DNA from: Sipunculus nudus
Lineage: Eukaryota > Annelida > Sipuncula > Golfingiida > Sipunculidae
NCBI GenBank assembly: GCA_026874595.1
Contig: CM049314.1
Coordinates: forward strand, 29,089,729 to 29,153,728
DNA length: 64,000 bases
Reading direction: 5' to 3'
Shown here: positions 46,042 to 55,811 of the stretch, in pieces
Layout: every line of letters starts with the position of its first letter
Numbering within the stretch: the stretch's first letter is position 1
Notes under the pieces: model-generated
Database searches by the model: none
The model's input: only the letters and a program-made list of their open reading frames with translations
Told to the model about the DNA's origin: nothing
Position numbers and translations under genes: made by a program

Positions 46042-46503
46042 ATGAGAGGCTCGGAAAGTAACCAAGCCACGCGAGTCAGTTCTGTACCCGTCGCTAGTAG
46101 CGAGACCAAAGTGTTGATACCTATCGATTGGTTGGCGCTGATAATCGGTAGGCTTTGGCAGATAGTCGGGGAATGTACGGCTTTATCGAAAGATATGAAA
46201 CGAATGCAACAGGTTTTGATCGCGAATATGCAGGATCCCGGCGCGGCTTCTTTAGACGTGTATCCAACTTCCAGATCGACGCAAGATACGATTGAACGCA
46301 ATCTGAAGATGGAGGCAAGGAGCACTAGGCTGCTTGAACAGATCGGCAGAAGTACACAAAATACACAAGACAGTTGTCGCCCGAAGGACGTTCCTGTCAA
46401 CCCAAGACGGAAAAGGAACGAAAAGGAACAGAACAAGAAGAGGGAGGAAAAGCGTGCTCAGATGATGGCAGAATCACTCCATCAACTTGATCTGGAGCCT
46501 TAA
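46042..46503 (+). CDS. Small basic protein, 153 aa
   Basis: It starts with ATG and ends with TAA. The N-terminal part contains a hydrophobic amphipathic stretch (IDWLALIIGRLW), the middle a likely helix, and the C-terminal 40 residues are strongly basic and charged (NPRRKRNEKEQNKKREEKR), consistent with nucleic-acid binding or nuclear localisation. AATAAA at 46559-46564 follows. It converges with the UL31-like gene. The family is not recognised. Confidence 0.55.
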   Translation: MRGSESNQATRVSSVPVASSETKVLIPIDWLALIIGRLWQIVGECTALSKDMKRMQQVLIANMQDPGAASLDVYPTSRSTQDTIERNLKMEARSTRLLEQIGRSTQNTQDSCRPKDVPVNPRRKRNEKEQNKKREEKRAQMMAESLHQLDLEP

Positions 46504-46558
46504 CAGGGTTAAGAGACTGCAAAATATGTGGGTGGTCTATGGTATTTGTACTCTTCGA

Positions 46559-46564
46559 ATAAAA
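46559..46564 (+). terminator. Poly(A) signal AATAAA for small basic protein gene
   Basis: The hexamer lies 56 nt after the stop codon. A minus-strand AATAAA at 46723-46728 would serve the convergent UL31/UL32-like genes. Confidence 0.6.
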
Positions 46565-46796
46565 CATAGTTTTTCCTTCGATTACATGTACTGTTGTTTA
46601 TTGTGTGATGATATGCGTGTGAATGATTTATCGACGAAAGCGGACAGTGAAGAGAATGCTAGTCATTACGTGTAACTGTCAATGCGATGAAAAACAGACA
46701 TAATCATATAAAGACGATACAGTTTATTACCTAATAATAAGTGTATCAAACCATATGCATAACCTGGTATAAATGTATATCGAACGACCGGGGTCG

Positions 46797-48014
46797 TCAC
46801 AATCCCGTTGCGACCCACTCTTCCAACAATCCGTACCAGTCCTCAGACGCGTAAGTATTTAGATACATACGATCATCACACGTCAATGTGCGCGTGTCGA
46901 CAGACGATGCACAAACGGGGAGTTCAACCGTGAACCCCCGTGTGCCGTCTGGGTACACCTGCCATGAGATCCTAAAACTTTCACGGTAGTAGTCGACGTG
47001 AGCTGATAGGGTTCGGAGCGCATTGCGGCATATATGCAAGAAGCCTGTGCAGCTGAAGGTGCACGACTTTAGCGAGAGGTAGCCTCCTGGCAGGCCGCAA
47101 TTGTGTGGGTCATCGATCATGATGTCCAGACGGCACGAGTCCGGGTGCACGTTATGTTTAGCCATGCAAGCGAATATTGTTCTCAACATGTGAACGGCTC
47201 TCTTCCCTGCGCCGACTGTAAATTCTACCGCCATGCACACCAAACTTTTCGCGTCCAGGAGGCTGGCACAGCCGGGATTCCTAGAGAACGCACGGTGCAG
47301 TCCCTGCAGGAGCACGAACGCCTCTTGCGATGCGTGCCCCGACCCATCTTTCCCTTGTTGTTCGTCAAGCAAGATCGCCCGCGGTGCCTGTACAAAGGTG
47401 TTAACGTCATGGAGCAACGCGTGCACATTGACTTCCTCGATGCAGGACGAACCTTCCTCCGACCGATCCTGTTTGAAAGGCGTCACATGATCAGGGAATA
47501 CAGGATGCTCACTGAGATACTTGCGCTTCATGGCAAGACAGGTGGAACACTCCCTGAAGGGAACCACTGCTCCGCTGTGTATAGGGTCGGCAAAAATATT
47601 AAGGTCCAGGCAACAGGTAGCGTCCTGTACGCGAGAGCGCATACCACCGATGTCCAAGACGTCATTTGTGAACATCGGCACTGGCATATCTTTCGTGTTT
47701 GTGTAAAAAACTCCAGGGCGTCCGAACGGCAGGATGTCAGACTTTAGATCGTTTGACCGTTCATGTTGAATGTGTGGCAGTTGCCCTTGCGCCACGTCTT
47801 TCCCATATGCGGACAGTGACATTTCTCTTAACCTTTTTGAACTTTTGCTCGGGTCAAACAGTATCGTGTTCAACCGATACGCCGCTTTCAGTTTGAGGGC
47901 ACTGTTGTATATGCGTGTTTTCCGTTTCGACCTGTGACGTTTCCCCTTGTGACTCGCTGCGGTGCGCCTGGTTGCACTCGTTGACGTTTGACGTCCCATT
48001 GATTTCATTCGCAT
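46797..48014 (-). CDS. Possible nuclear egress protein, UL31-like, 405 aa
   Basis: The start is ATG at 48012-48014. A strongly basic N-terminus (HKGKRHRSKRKTR) suggests a nuclear signal. A Cys pair at about 135, followed some 20 residues later by ECSTC and then conserved His further on, resembles the C-C-C-H zinc site of the UL31/NEC1 family. The gene lies just downstream of a UL32-like gene on the same strand, the order seen in mammalian herpesviruses. NEC1 forms the inner-nuclear-membrane budding lattice with UL34. A UL34 partner was not recognised in this window. The assignment rests on zinc-site spacing and synteny and is tentative. Confidence 0.45.
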   Translation of the reverse strand: MRMKSMGRQTSTSATRRTAASHKGKRHRSKRKTRIYNSALKLKAAYRLNTILFDPSKSSKRLREMSLSAYGKDVAQGQLPHIQHERSNDLKSDILPFGRPGVFYTNTKDMPVPMFTNDVLDIGGMRSRVQDATCCLDLNIFADPIHSGAVVPFRECSTCLAMKRKYLSEHPVFPDHVTPFKQDRSEEGSSCIEEVNVHALLHDVNTFVQAPRAILLDEQQGKDGSGHASQEAFVLLQGLHRAFSRNPGCASLLDAKSLVCMAVEFTVGAGKRAVHMLRTIFACMAKHNVHPDSCRLDIMIDDPHNCGLPGGYLSLKSCTFSCTGFLHICRNALRTLSAHVDYYRESFRISWQVYPDGTRGFTVELPVCASSVDTRTLTCDDRMYLNTYASEDWYGLLEEWVATGL

Positions 48015-48080
48015 GACCAATGTGTGCTATACTCCCGCGAATACACAGATGGTATTTCATCTCGTTGCACCTACTAATAA

Positions 48081-50051
48081 TCAACCGGACAAGCACACGC
48101 CGGGGTCACAGTACACTTTATGTCCCTGTAACACTTGCATGCACCGTTTCAACCACAGGGGGCGAAACCTACAAGAACTGTTGAAGTTTCCGTACACGAC
48201 GTACATTAATGCTGCGACAACTGTCGAACCGCAAGGCAGCGAAGAATCCTTTTCGTACATCACACCCATCCGTGCCCTGTTCAATGCGCACAGCGGAGAC
48301 GAAAACGCGTGATGGTAAAAAACCGAGGGGTTCAAACCCTTCAATAGGAATCCGTCGAGTGGATCCACGTCGCGTTGAAACATGTCTGACAAGCGCTTTT
48401 GCAACGTGTTTAACACAGAGACGAATGTGTTAACGTTGGCAACAGGCTGCATTGCGCACGCCTTCTCCATGCCTAACGACAATAGCATTTGTTCTATCAC
48501 ACGGTACCAATCGTAGAATGCGCACATGCCGCACAGCAAGCACCCTGTCGGTGTGTCTTCCGGTGCCAGTTCCCAATCGACTGCCCATTCAACACCCTCA
48601 GGCGGGGTGACAGCAGGAAAAAAGGACTTGCTTTTACCTCTTAACAGGTTGAGTCGGCTTCTCTGCGACGTTCGCAGAACAACGGACCGAAACTCTTCCA
48701 GTGTTTCCGCCATCCGGCGGTACGCAATGCCGGCCTCTGAGGGTTCTGCCGCAACACAGGCCCCCGCTTCCTCAGCAGCAGAAGGCGTCAACGCATTATT
48801 TTCGTGTTGAAGTAATGCGTCAGGTTGGTGCCAAGAACGACCGCAGTGGGAACTGTAACCCCGCAGTACAAGCGTGGGGGACACGGTTCTCGTCGCTTCT
48901 GTCTCTCTACCTGTGTTGTTTCGTTCCCTTCCTGTCGGGTAAGGCCGAAACCGAGAGAAATCAGGGGCACGTCCCGAACGCGCAGCGCGTTGTGCAACAT
49001 GTCCGGTTGTTATGTTTTCTTTGCACTGAACCGTATCTGTATCACGTGTAAGGTCACACATGAAGTCCCACCTGCGCTGAAACGAACGAACATATTCTGA
49101 CATGTCTGACCCACACACGCCAAAGCACGCGTCTGCCATCATGCAGGTAATGTCTTTGAACCTCGACGATGCATCGGCTTTAACACACAGAGCCTCTTCG
49201 TACTCTTCCGGGTGCAAACCCGCTGTGTCCGTTTGTTGTCTGTTGCCACTCGCGTTCGTGTCGCCTTGGTGGATGTCGTCGGTCGTGGGTAGTCTAGGTA
49301 ACTCTAAACCGGACGTCACAACCCACGGCCCGATAACACGCGCACTGTCTGCGCTAGTGTCTACCCTGTCGTTCGCCGGAGTGTTATGGAAGCCTTGGCT
49401 GGCAGAACGTTGCCACAGGGCCAACCCATTGTGTAACTGCAAAATCTGAGCTACAATGTGGCTGTTATTGTGCACGTGCCACGTCCTCCACATATCCCCC
49501 CTTTCAATGCGTAAGAGCGGCCTGTTGCCATCCACACGTCCAGCATTATCGTGTCCTGTATTGAACGACGAGAACTGGCAGCGGTTGTGGATGAAGTGCA
49601 CATGAAATACTTCGGGTGTGATTGAATTCAACACTTCTTCGTCTAACGCCGTCGAAATATCATCGGGATCAGCGGCGGGCCGTGCTTCGAGCCGTGTCAG
49701 AGCTGCGTGTACGCGGCGCCAGTAAAGAATGACGAGGGACGTGGTCAGGCTAGAAAAGAAAGGTTTAAACTGTATGGCGTTAGCAAAACCTTCCACCCAC
49801 TCACAAAACTGTTCATCGCGTGCAGCACGTGCATTAAACGCACAAACAGCGCACACCTGGCTTCCTCTTATGGCACCTACGTACTGTGAAGCGAGTAAGG
49901 GCCCATCAAAATCGCCGTATCGCTCACGATATCTTTTCCACCGGTGGCTGGTTAGTATCTCGGCTGGGGACGCATGCAATCCGTCTTTTAGTCCTTCTTG
50001 AAAACAGCTCTCACGTTTTTGTGTCGTGCTGTTCGTTTCATGACACGCCAT
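48081..50051 (-). CDS. UL32: Probable DNA packaging protein UL32-like, 656 aa
   Basis: The start is ATG at 50049-50051; the frame extends upstream without an ATG. Cys motifs occur at three places: CAVCAFNA in the N-terminal third, CLLCGMCAFYDW at about residue 550, and HKVYCDPGVC at the extreme C-terminus. Zinc-binding CxxC motifs and a Cys-containing C-terminus are characteristic of UL32, which is needed for capsid localisation and packaging. The length is close to UL32 (about 600). A low-complexity region lies in the middle. It is followed on the same strand by the UL31-like gene, with which it may share the poly(A) signal near 46723. Confidence 0.55.
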   Translation of the reverse strand: MACHETNSTTQKRESCFQEGLKDGLHASPAEILTSHRWKRYRERYGDFDGPLLASQYVGAIRGSQVCAVCAFNARAARDEQFCEWVEGFANAIQFKPFFSSLTTSLVILYWRRVHAALTRLEARPAADPDDISTALDEEVLNSITPEVFHVHFIHNRCQFSSFNTGHDNAGRVDGNRPLLRIERGDMWRTWHVHNNSHIVAQILQLHNGLALWQRSASQGFHNTPANDRVDTSADSARVIGPWVVTSGLELPRLPTTDDIHQGDTNASGNRQQTDTAGLHPEEYEEALCVKADASSRFKDITCMMADACFGVCGSDMSEYVRSFQRRWDFMCDLTRDTDTVQCKENITTGHVAQRAARSGRAPDFSRFRPYPTGRERNNTGRETEATRTVSPTLVLRGYSSHCGRSWHQPDALLQHENNALTPSAAEEAGACVAAEPSEAGIAYRRMAETLEEFRSVVLRTSQRSRLNLLRGKSKSFFPAVTPPEGVEWAVDWELAPEDTPTGCLLCGMCAFYDWYRVIEQMLLSLGMEKACAMQPVANVNTFVSVLNTLQKRLSDMFQRDVDPLDGFLLKGLNPSVFYHHAFSSPLCALNRARMGVMYEKDSSLPCGSTVVAALMYVVYGNFNSSCRFRPLWLKRCMQVLQGHKVYCDPGVCLSG

Positions 50052-50289
50052 GGATGTCACGCTTGTCCCCGAAACATGCAGCGCGAGTATCCTGGTATTA
50101 TGTATACAACGAAACACATAACAACAAACGTACCATATATAGACATCTGCCCACTCATCACAAGAACACTTCCGAAATAGATCGATCAAGAAACTTTAAT
50201 AATAACTCATGTATGTAATACAAACCGTGCCCGCATATGCATCTGGATAACCCCTTTCTCCACCCCCCCCCGTAATCCGTTTATCACCG

Positions 50290-52464
50290 TTAATTTACAC
50301 TAAACCTTGTAATCGCACGCCATCCGCCACTGCACCGGTTATGGAAACAATAGTAGACAAGGCTAAACCTCAAGGGAGCATCTAATAATTGCTCACCTTT
50401 GGTAGGGCGACGGCGACAGTACCGTTTTAGGTCCTCAGCGTCTTGCGAGTCCTGTGACACGTAATCGTCCCCTGACATGTCACCCTCTTCTGAGCACGTG
50501 TCAACCGGTTCACCTTCGTCCAGATTGAAACCTTTTTGGCGCAAATACGTCTCAAGGCCATCCACGGACGCGGTCGGGTGTAGCGAGCAGCGGAGACGCA
50601 ATCTGCAATCAGAGCGTGTCGTATGGTCGTAGTACACACACGCTGGCCAGGACGTGTTGTTGTCATTACGCTTACTTGCGGCATGCACCGGGGGAGATAT
50701 CTGAAATTCGACGTAGATACCGTGAGCTCTGACCTCAGCTTCCTGTCTGGTACCTGCCCAATGCCTGCTGCGTTTTGCATGTATGAAACCTAACCGCAGA
50801 AACTCATCCGCGATCTGAAACAAGGGCCTCGGACGTTTGTCGGTCGGTAAGGTTGAAGCGGCTGGCAATTGAGGACCTGTCAGAAGTGCTTCCAGCATGC
50901 AGGGCTTCACGACAATGTTTAACGCTTTCAAAAGGGAGTCACCCGTACAAAGAGACAAGTCGGCGGGAGTTGCATGCAGGAGCCGAGGGTGGTTTGTTCC
51001 CCAGTGGCACAAAATTAATTGGGCACAGCGAGAAAACTTGTCCTGCTCGCGCGTGCTTTCAACCACCCGCATAGCCATTTGGTCCACTGCATGTACAGGG
51101 GCATCCAGGCCGTTTGTTGGGCAGTTGCGTAAAAATGACGACACAGACAAACCCGAGCGTCCACGCTGCTTGATCACCAGACCTCTTTTCAGGTGTTCGT
51201 TCGAGTGCATAGCCGGAAACGGGTCCTTGTGCATCAGTCCAACAGTTGGGTCCAAGTGGTTGCGCAGGCACGTTTCGCGCATGACATCCGGGTCGGAACC
51301 GTGGCACAGGGTCGGTACCACTGTCAGGGGGTCGAACGGTTGACTACCGTCGGCTTTACCGGAATGTGGCATACGGCACTGGCCCCTGAAGACGGTCATG
51401 TCTATAAATCGTTCTAAGTTAGCCTCTTTTCCCAACCTGTGGACCAACGGCCGCAAACTCTCATCGGCCCTCAAAAATCCAAAAAGCATGTCTTGATACG
51501 AGAGGAAAGCTTCGGCTGATTCGAAACAAACGTTAGGCGGGAGCTGCACGACCACCCTGAGCGACCGTGTCCGCTGCAGTTCGGTGAGAGTGCGCAGCAG
51601 GTTATCTTCGTCTGCGCTCACGCGACGGTTGTCATCCAACGGTCTCATGTTTGCACGGCTTGGTACCTGCGAAGGGTTTTCATCGTACACGGCGCAACAC
51701 GGGGGCAGCGAGTTTGACATGTATACGAACAACCTGCTTCCAAGTATGTCTGGGTGTGTGGCCATGTACGATTCAAGTTCGGATTTTCCATGGGCGCCCT
51801 TCGTCAAAACGGAAGCGGCTGCAGATTCTGTGTCCGTTTTCTCTGGTCCCAGTGCCACACGCACAGACCCCACGAGACCCATGACGGATGTGTACAAAGC
51901 CCTCGCAATAGCGTACACTTCTGACAGGGTTGGAGCGTCATATTGAGTCCTGTATGTCATGTCTACGTCGAACATGACGGAAAACAAACTCAGTACGGGG
52001 TCCACTTTCACGTGCAAAGATCCTCCTAACTCGTTCAGGCGCACTGCGTCGTAATCGGATCGCCCAACCACGCACAAGGCCTGTTTCATGTCCATGTGGT
52101 AAAGGTAAGACAGTACATCACACACATGCAGTCCAGGATAAGCCCGTGCGACAGACATCGCGTACTGGACACGGGCTTCCGCGCCTGTGTCGCTTGGCAT
52201 TCCACTGACGCGTCTCCTCTCCACTTCCGCGAGAGCTGCCTTCACCCGTGCGGTAATCCCAGCGTAATCCTTGGAAGCCCTCCATAACCGGCGGTCGGTG
52301 CAGACTGGGACGAAACCCTTCCGACGTCTTGACGGGGCGCGACAACGCTGGGAGAAAACGGGCGTAGTTCCTGAACCGACCGCCGTCGCTCCCTTGCTGT
52401 AATGCATGTTGGGACACAAATGTAACACAATCCGCAAGTCTCGAAAAATGTGGAGACGGGACAT
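50290..52464 (-). CDS. UL52: DNA primase (UL52-like), C-terminal part after frame change
   Basis: This 724-residue frame contains the catalytic core of a herpesvirus-type primase: FDVDM with the DxD metal site (about residues 166-168) and, some 190 residues later, FIDMTVFRGQCR followed by HSGK, the pattern of the second acidic and Lys/Arg site of archaeo-eukaryotic primases. A Cys/His-containing C-terminus could hold the zinc-binding site. Its own ATG (52462-52464) overlaps the upstream frame by about 350 nt. The frame differs by one step (+1) from 52118-53704. It would synthesise primers for the UL5-like helicase. Confidence 0.75.
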   Translation of the reverse strand: MSRLHIFRDLRIVLHLCPNMHYSKGATAVGSGTTPVFSQRCRAPSRRRKGFVPVCTDRRLWRASKDYAGITARVKAALAEVERRRVSGMPSDTGAEARVQYAMSVARAYPGLHVCDVLSYLYHMDMKQALCVVGRSDYDAVRLNELGGSLHVKVDPVLSLFSVMFDVDMTYRTQYDAPTLSEVYAIARALYTSVMGLVGSVRVALGPEKTDTESAAASVLTKGAHGKSELESYMATHPDILGSRLFVYMSNSLPPCCAVYDENPSQVPSRANMRPLDDNRRVSADEDNLLRTLTELQRTRSLRVVVQLPPNVCFESAEAFLSYQDMLFGFLRADESLRPLVHRLGKEANLERFIDMTVFRGQCRMPHSGKADGSQPFDPLTVVPTLCHGSDPDVMRETCLRNHLDPTVGLMHKDPFPAMHSNEHLKRGLVIKQRGRSGLSVSSFLRNCPTNGLDAPVHAVDQMAMRVVESTREQDKFSRCAQLILCHWGTNHPRLLHATPADLSLCTGDSLLKALNIVVKPCMLEALLTGPQLPAASTLPTDKRPRPLFQIADEFLRLGFIHAKRSRHWAGTRQEAEVRAHGIYVEFQISPPVHAASKRNDNNTSWPACVYYDHTTRSDCRLRLRCSLHPTASVDGLETYLRQKGFNLDEGEPVDTCSEEGDMSGDDYVSQDSQDAEDLKRYCRRRPTKGEQLLDAPLRFSLVYYCFHNRCSGGWRAITRFSVN

Positions 52465-53704
52465 CTGTCACATTTCTGTAAACAGCGTTCCAATTTGAAA
52501 CAGCCAGCTGTTTTAGAGCGTGTTGGTTCTTGATGGACAAGGCTGTGGTGCGCGTTACACTGCTGTCGTGACCGCCGACAGAATCCAACCCCCAGTACAC
52601 GACGGCCGGGTCGTAACGTTTTAGGTTAGCCTGAGCTACGTCAAGGGGTGTGTCTGAGAACACAGCGCATAGCACATCCCGCATGTACCGTCCCAGCTTG
52701 CACCGCTCCAACAGTGGCATCACCTTATCAAGCTGCAAACGAATTTCATATTCCGCCTGCCGTTTGCACTGTCGGCAATTGTCCGAGACGGCCAGTGTCC
52801 AAATCGCGGGGCACATGGGGTGCACTGGCGGCCGGGTGTAGATGGGGCTTTGTCCGAATGCTTCCATGATCTTACGCACCACGGTGGCCACGTGGATCCT
52901 CATCCACGAAATGTTTGCAATCACGGCCGAGATCGTTTGGTGCTGGCACATTTCTACAAGCGTGTTGAATCCGTACCACCACCGCACAAACTCCACAAAA
53001 TGGACGAGCCCCTCGTACCCGTAGGCGTTCGAAGAAGAGAGGCCGTGCAGGGATCCGTCTTCCAAGGACCGTTCAGTCAGACAGGGATGCATGTCGAAGG
53101 GATTGTGGGCTTTCACGCCTTGCCCTTCTAGCCAGTCTGACCACATCGCCCACAACTTCACGTTGACAGACATGCTGCCCGCCCCGTCTGCTTTTTGTAG
53201 AGGTCGCATGGAGAACACGTGCAGTTGTAGAAGCGCAACGACAGACACGTGGGTGATATCCCTGTGTGTGATTAACGAGGCAAAGGATGAATCCGTGTCG
53301 ATGGACGCCCTGTGCTGGACATCCCAAACACGGTCAATGTACAACCGCTTACAGAGGGTTTCGTACACGTGTGTGTCAGTGGGGCATTGTGAGGCCGCAC
53401 CGGAAAGGGCCGGCGGCAGGTAAAAGCGCGACACGTGCTTTAACACGAAGTGGACGGAACTTGCCTTGCACACCCACCGGCGGATCTCGTCAGACGGATA
53501 AAGTGAATTGCCAACGATAAAAGTTCTAGGTACATTACGTAGAACTAAAACGGGAAGCAGTGTTACGGTGCATGCAGCTGTAGCGGTCTGCCCCCGTGGG
53601 ATCTCATGTTTGTTTGTCAAAATGGCGAAGACGACGTTCACGGGACGGGCAGGAGACAAACTATTGCACGCACGTGATTCCCCACGCGTTCCCCCTTTTC
53701 CCAT
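52118..53704 (-). CDS. UL52: DNA primase (UL52-like), N-terminal part, frame broken
   Basis: The start is ATG at 53702-53704; an upstream GTG extends the frame by 27 codons. About 430-450 residues look like the globular N-terminal part of UL52, after which the translation becomes low-complexity and basic, as expected once the true frame is left. The frame switch lies within the overlap 52118-52464. Together with 50290-52464 the locus is about 1130 codons, close to UL52 (about 1060). The gene is either disrupted by an indel or contains a sequence error; programmed +1 frameshifting is a less likely option. Confidence 0.7.
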   Translation of the reverse strand: MGKGGTRGESRACNSLSPARPVNVVFAILTNKHEIPRGQTATAACTVTLLPVLVLRNVPRTFIVGNSLYPSDEIRRWVCKASSVHFVLKHVSRFYLPPALSGAASQCPTDTHVYETLCKRLYIDRVWDVQHRASIDTDSSFASLITHRDITHVSVVALLQLHVFSMRPLQKADGAGSMSVNVKLWAMWSDWLEGQGVKAHNPFDMHPCLTERSLEDGSLHGLSSSNAYGYEGLVHFVEFVRWWYGFNTLVEMCQHQTISAVIANISWMRIHVATVVRKIMEAFGQSPIYTRPPVHPMCPAIWTLAVSDNCRQCKRQAEYEIRLQLDKVMPLLERCKLGRYMRDVLCAVFSDTPLDVAQANLKRYDPAVVYWGLDSVGGHDSSVTRTTALSIKNQHALKQLAVSNWNAVYRNVTDVPSPHFSRLADCVTFVSQHALQQGSDGGRFRNYARFLPALSRPVKTSEGFRPSLHRPPVMEGFQGLRWDYRTGEGSSRGSGEETRQWNAKRHRRGSPCPVRDVCRTGLSWTACV

Positions 53705-53797
53705 GTCTCCGTTTGATGACAGGTATGTATTTTCCGCAGCTAAGTGGTCAAAGAGTAAGAGTGCGCGCCACTGCGGCGGGCTCACGCATGACCTCGT

Positions 53798-54091
53798 TCA
53801 CACGTGTTCCGGCCCTTGTCCTTCGCCTTCTGAAATGCCGTCGTACACGTCCGGGTACACCGTACTTATTAGAAGATCTGTCAGTTTGGCGTAATGGGCA
53901 GGTTTCACCCATACGGTGAGTTCACAGTCAGGATGCCAGCGTGGAAACAGTTGCTGGCAGGGGTGCTTCAGCTGTGCCATTTTCCACTGCGCTTCGTTGT
54001 TGCGATGGGAGAAAGTGTCCAGGGTAGGTTTGATAGTTTCACATTCGACCTTATGGTCCGGAACAGGCACCCGGGAGGGGAGCGGACCCAT
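53798..54091 (-). CDS. Small hypothetical protein, 97 aa
   Basis: The ATG at 54089-54091 and the stop are real, and the gene lies upstream of the primase on the same strand with no better gene between them. The sequence is mixed polar and hydrophobic without membrane segment or known motif. Small genes of this size occupy similar positions in herpesviruses (for example UL33), but no similarity is claimed. A competing 85-codon + strand frame overlaps it (53894-54151) and is less likely. Confidence 0.35.
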   Translation of the reverse strand: MGPLPSRVPVPDHKVECETIKPTLDTFSHRNNEAQWKMAQLKHPCQQLFPRWHPDCELTVWVKPAHYAKLTDLLISTVYPDVYDGISEGEGQGPEHV

Positions 54092-55107
54092 GGCTCGAAA
54101 GTCTTTACTCGTTGGGTGTTGACGGCTTTCTGGAACTCGCAGACAGTGTGAACAGGGAGCGTGAAAAGGACGCCGCAGCCGACCGCGTGTCAGACGGTGA
54201 TTCGGACCTCTCAGCCAGAGACAAGGAGCGCCACGGGGCTCAAGTTGATATGTTCAAGCAGCTCTTACACCTGGACGATGTATCACGGGAGGTTGACGAG
54301 TGCAACCCTCTCAGCAAGAATTTCGTCGACGCCGCGGTTTACGGACTGACAGAGTGCGAAAACAACAAACGGAATATAGATGATATGATCAGGGCATTGG
54401 AAAGGCGTGTCACAACCTTGCGGGACCTTGTCCAACGTGAAAGCTGGGAAATACTTGAGGCAAACCGCCGGCACTTTGTACGCGAAGGAGTATCTGCTGC
54501 AACCACGGACTGTCCTCCTGGGGCAGCTGCAGAAACGTGGCCCGGGACGAAGGACCATCAAGACGACGAGGCCAACTGGAGCGCGGCTAAGCGAGAACTG
54601 AGATCAGCCGAGGTGCTTCTGGCTGATGTGAAAAGGCACTCTAAAAAAGCGTCCGACCGTCAGTCCAACATGTTGAAGACTGTTGTCAGTTCCTACCTGT
54701 TGTTCATTAACAAAGCAAAGATGGCTAAACGTGACGAAGCAACGAAAGTCTGTGTGGACCTGGCAAAAGCTTTATACAGCTCTGAAGGTGACGCAAGCGG
54801 GGACGTTGTTCCGGATGCTGAACGTGCAGTCAGTGCAGCCCGCGATATAATGAGCCATCAGTTTTTGGCAGAGGCACAGGAAGAAGCTGTGAACACGATG
54901 CTAGATGCTAATCTAAAAGGTGCGGTCCCGCTGCCGAGCAGTCGTATGAACCTGGGCGCGCCAGATGTACAAACAAGCCGCATGTGTTCGCAAGAATCTC
55001 CCGGAGCATCTGATGTATGCGACCCCAGTGGCCAGATTACACAGCCGCAAAGAGCAGTCAAAAAACATCACGCATGCGCATCATTGCCTGCTGTTCAGCG
55101 CTCCTGA
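54089..55107 (+). CDS. Unknown coiled-coil protein, about 285-330 aa; start uncertain
   Basis: The main frame is open from 54037 to TGA 55105-55107, but its first ATG is at 54250. An ATG at 54090 in another frame is followed by TGA after ten codons, so an N-terminal frame error is possible. The protein is charged and helical, with coiled-coil regions at about residues 50-110 and 150-190 of the open frame, and a polar C-terminus. No family is recognised. Its presumed start shares a CCATGG with the start of the divergent 97-codon gene. Confidence 0.5.
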
Positions 55108-55137
55108 ATGCATCATGTGACCCGCGGTACGTCATAA

Positions 55138-55150
55138 TATATATAAAAAA
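55138..55150 (+). promoter_or_regulatory. TATA-rich element upstream of kinase gene
   Basis: TATATATAAAAAA lies about 135 nt before the ATG at 55284, with a GTACGTCA just upstream. This is the best promoter candidate for the kinase-nuclease locus. Confidence 0.4.
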
Positions 55151-55283
55151 CACATTCCATATATAAATATATACAGATAACATACAGGTCATGTACCATT
55201 CAGGAACACATTCTCAAGGGAGCCGGAAGAGAGGGCCGCTGTTCCTTGCATACGACAAATCGGAACCCGTGATCTCATAGATC

Positions 55284-55811
55284 ATGGACCTCTTGTGCAG
55301 AGAAACCATGTCGGATCTCGGTGACACGCCAATTAACCCTCATCGAAAAGTAGAGCTATTGAAACCTGAAGAACTAAAACGACGGGGCTTAGAGCGTATA
55401 GGCAGTGGTACATACGGGCACGTGTACTTACATACGGACACGGACCACGTGTTTAAAATATGCCAAACGAAACACGCAAAACACGAGTTAAACATTATGG
55501 AACATTTGAAGGCGAAAGGTGTCAATGAAGACCTCGTTTTGTTGCAAGAAAACGCGCGTAAACACAAACTGTTCGCGGACGTGGTGGAGGCTTTGACAGG
55601 GAAGGCCTATCGCATTGGATCAGAAGTGTCGCCGATAACCGAGCTGTTGGTGTCCCAACGCATGGATATGACGTTGCACACGTTCATGCATTCGTGCATG
55701 TACGACGACGACCTGGCTTGGACGGTCGCGTCTAAAGCGTCCGAAGGTGTTCTGCACCTGCACGATCTGGGGGTTTTCCATTTTGATCTGTCTGCCAAGA
55801 ACGTTATGTGA
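55284..55811 (+). CDS. UL13: Protein kinase (UL13-like), N-terminal part, frame broken after catalytic loop
   Basis: Starts with ATG at 55284. The 175 residues contain, in order, the Gly-rich loop IGSGTYGHV (39-47), the ATP-binding Lys (FKIC, 58), the helix-C Glu (68) and the catalytic loop HFDLSAKN (166-173). The frame then meets TGA at 55809-55811, just before the DFG motif, which is found one frame away (-1) in the next ORF. The frame change must lie within 55787-55811, since the next frame has a TGA at 55784-55786. Herpesvirus UL13-type kinases phosphorylate viral and cellular proteins. The gene is disrupted or is recoded at this point. Confidence 0.8.
   Translation: MDLLCRETMSDLGDTPINPHRKVELLKPEELKRRGLERIGSGTYGHVYLHTDTDHVFKICQTKHAKHELNIMEHLKAKGVNEDLVLLQENARKHKLFADVVEALTGKAYRIGSEVSPITELLVSQRMDMTLHTFMHSCMYDDDLAWTVASKASEGVLHLHDLGVFHFDLSAKNVM

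Noticed and set aside
47103..47747. 214-codon + strand frame opposite the UL31-like gene
   Set aside because: Antisense shadow with no motif; the minus-strand gene has the zinc-like cluster and a neighbour in order.
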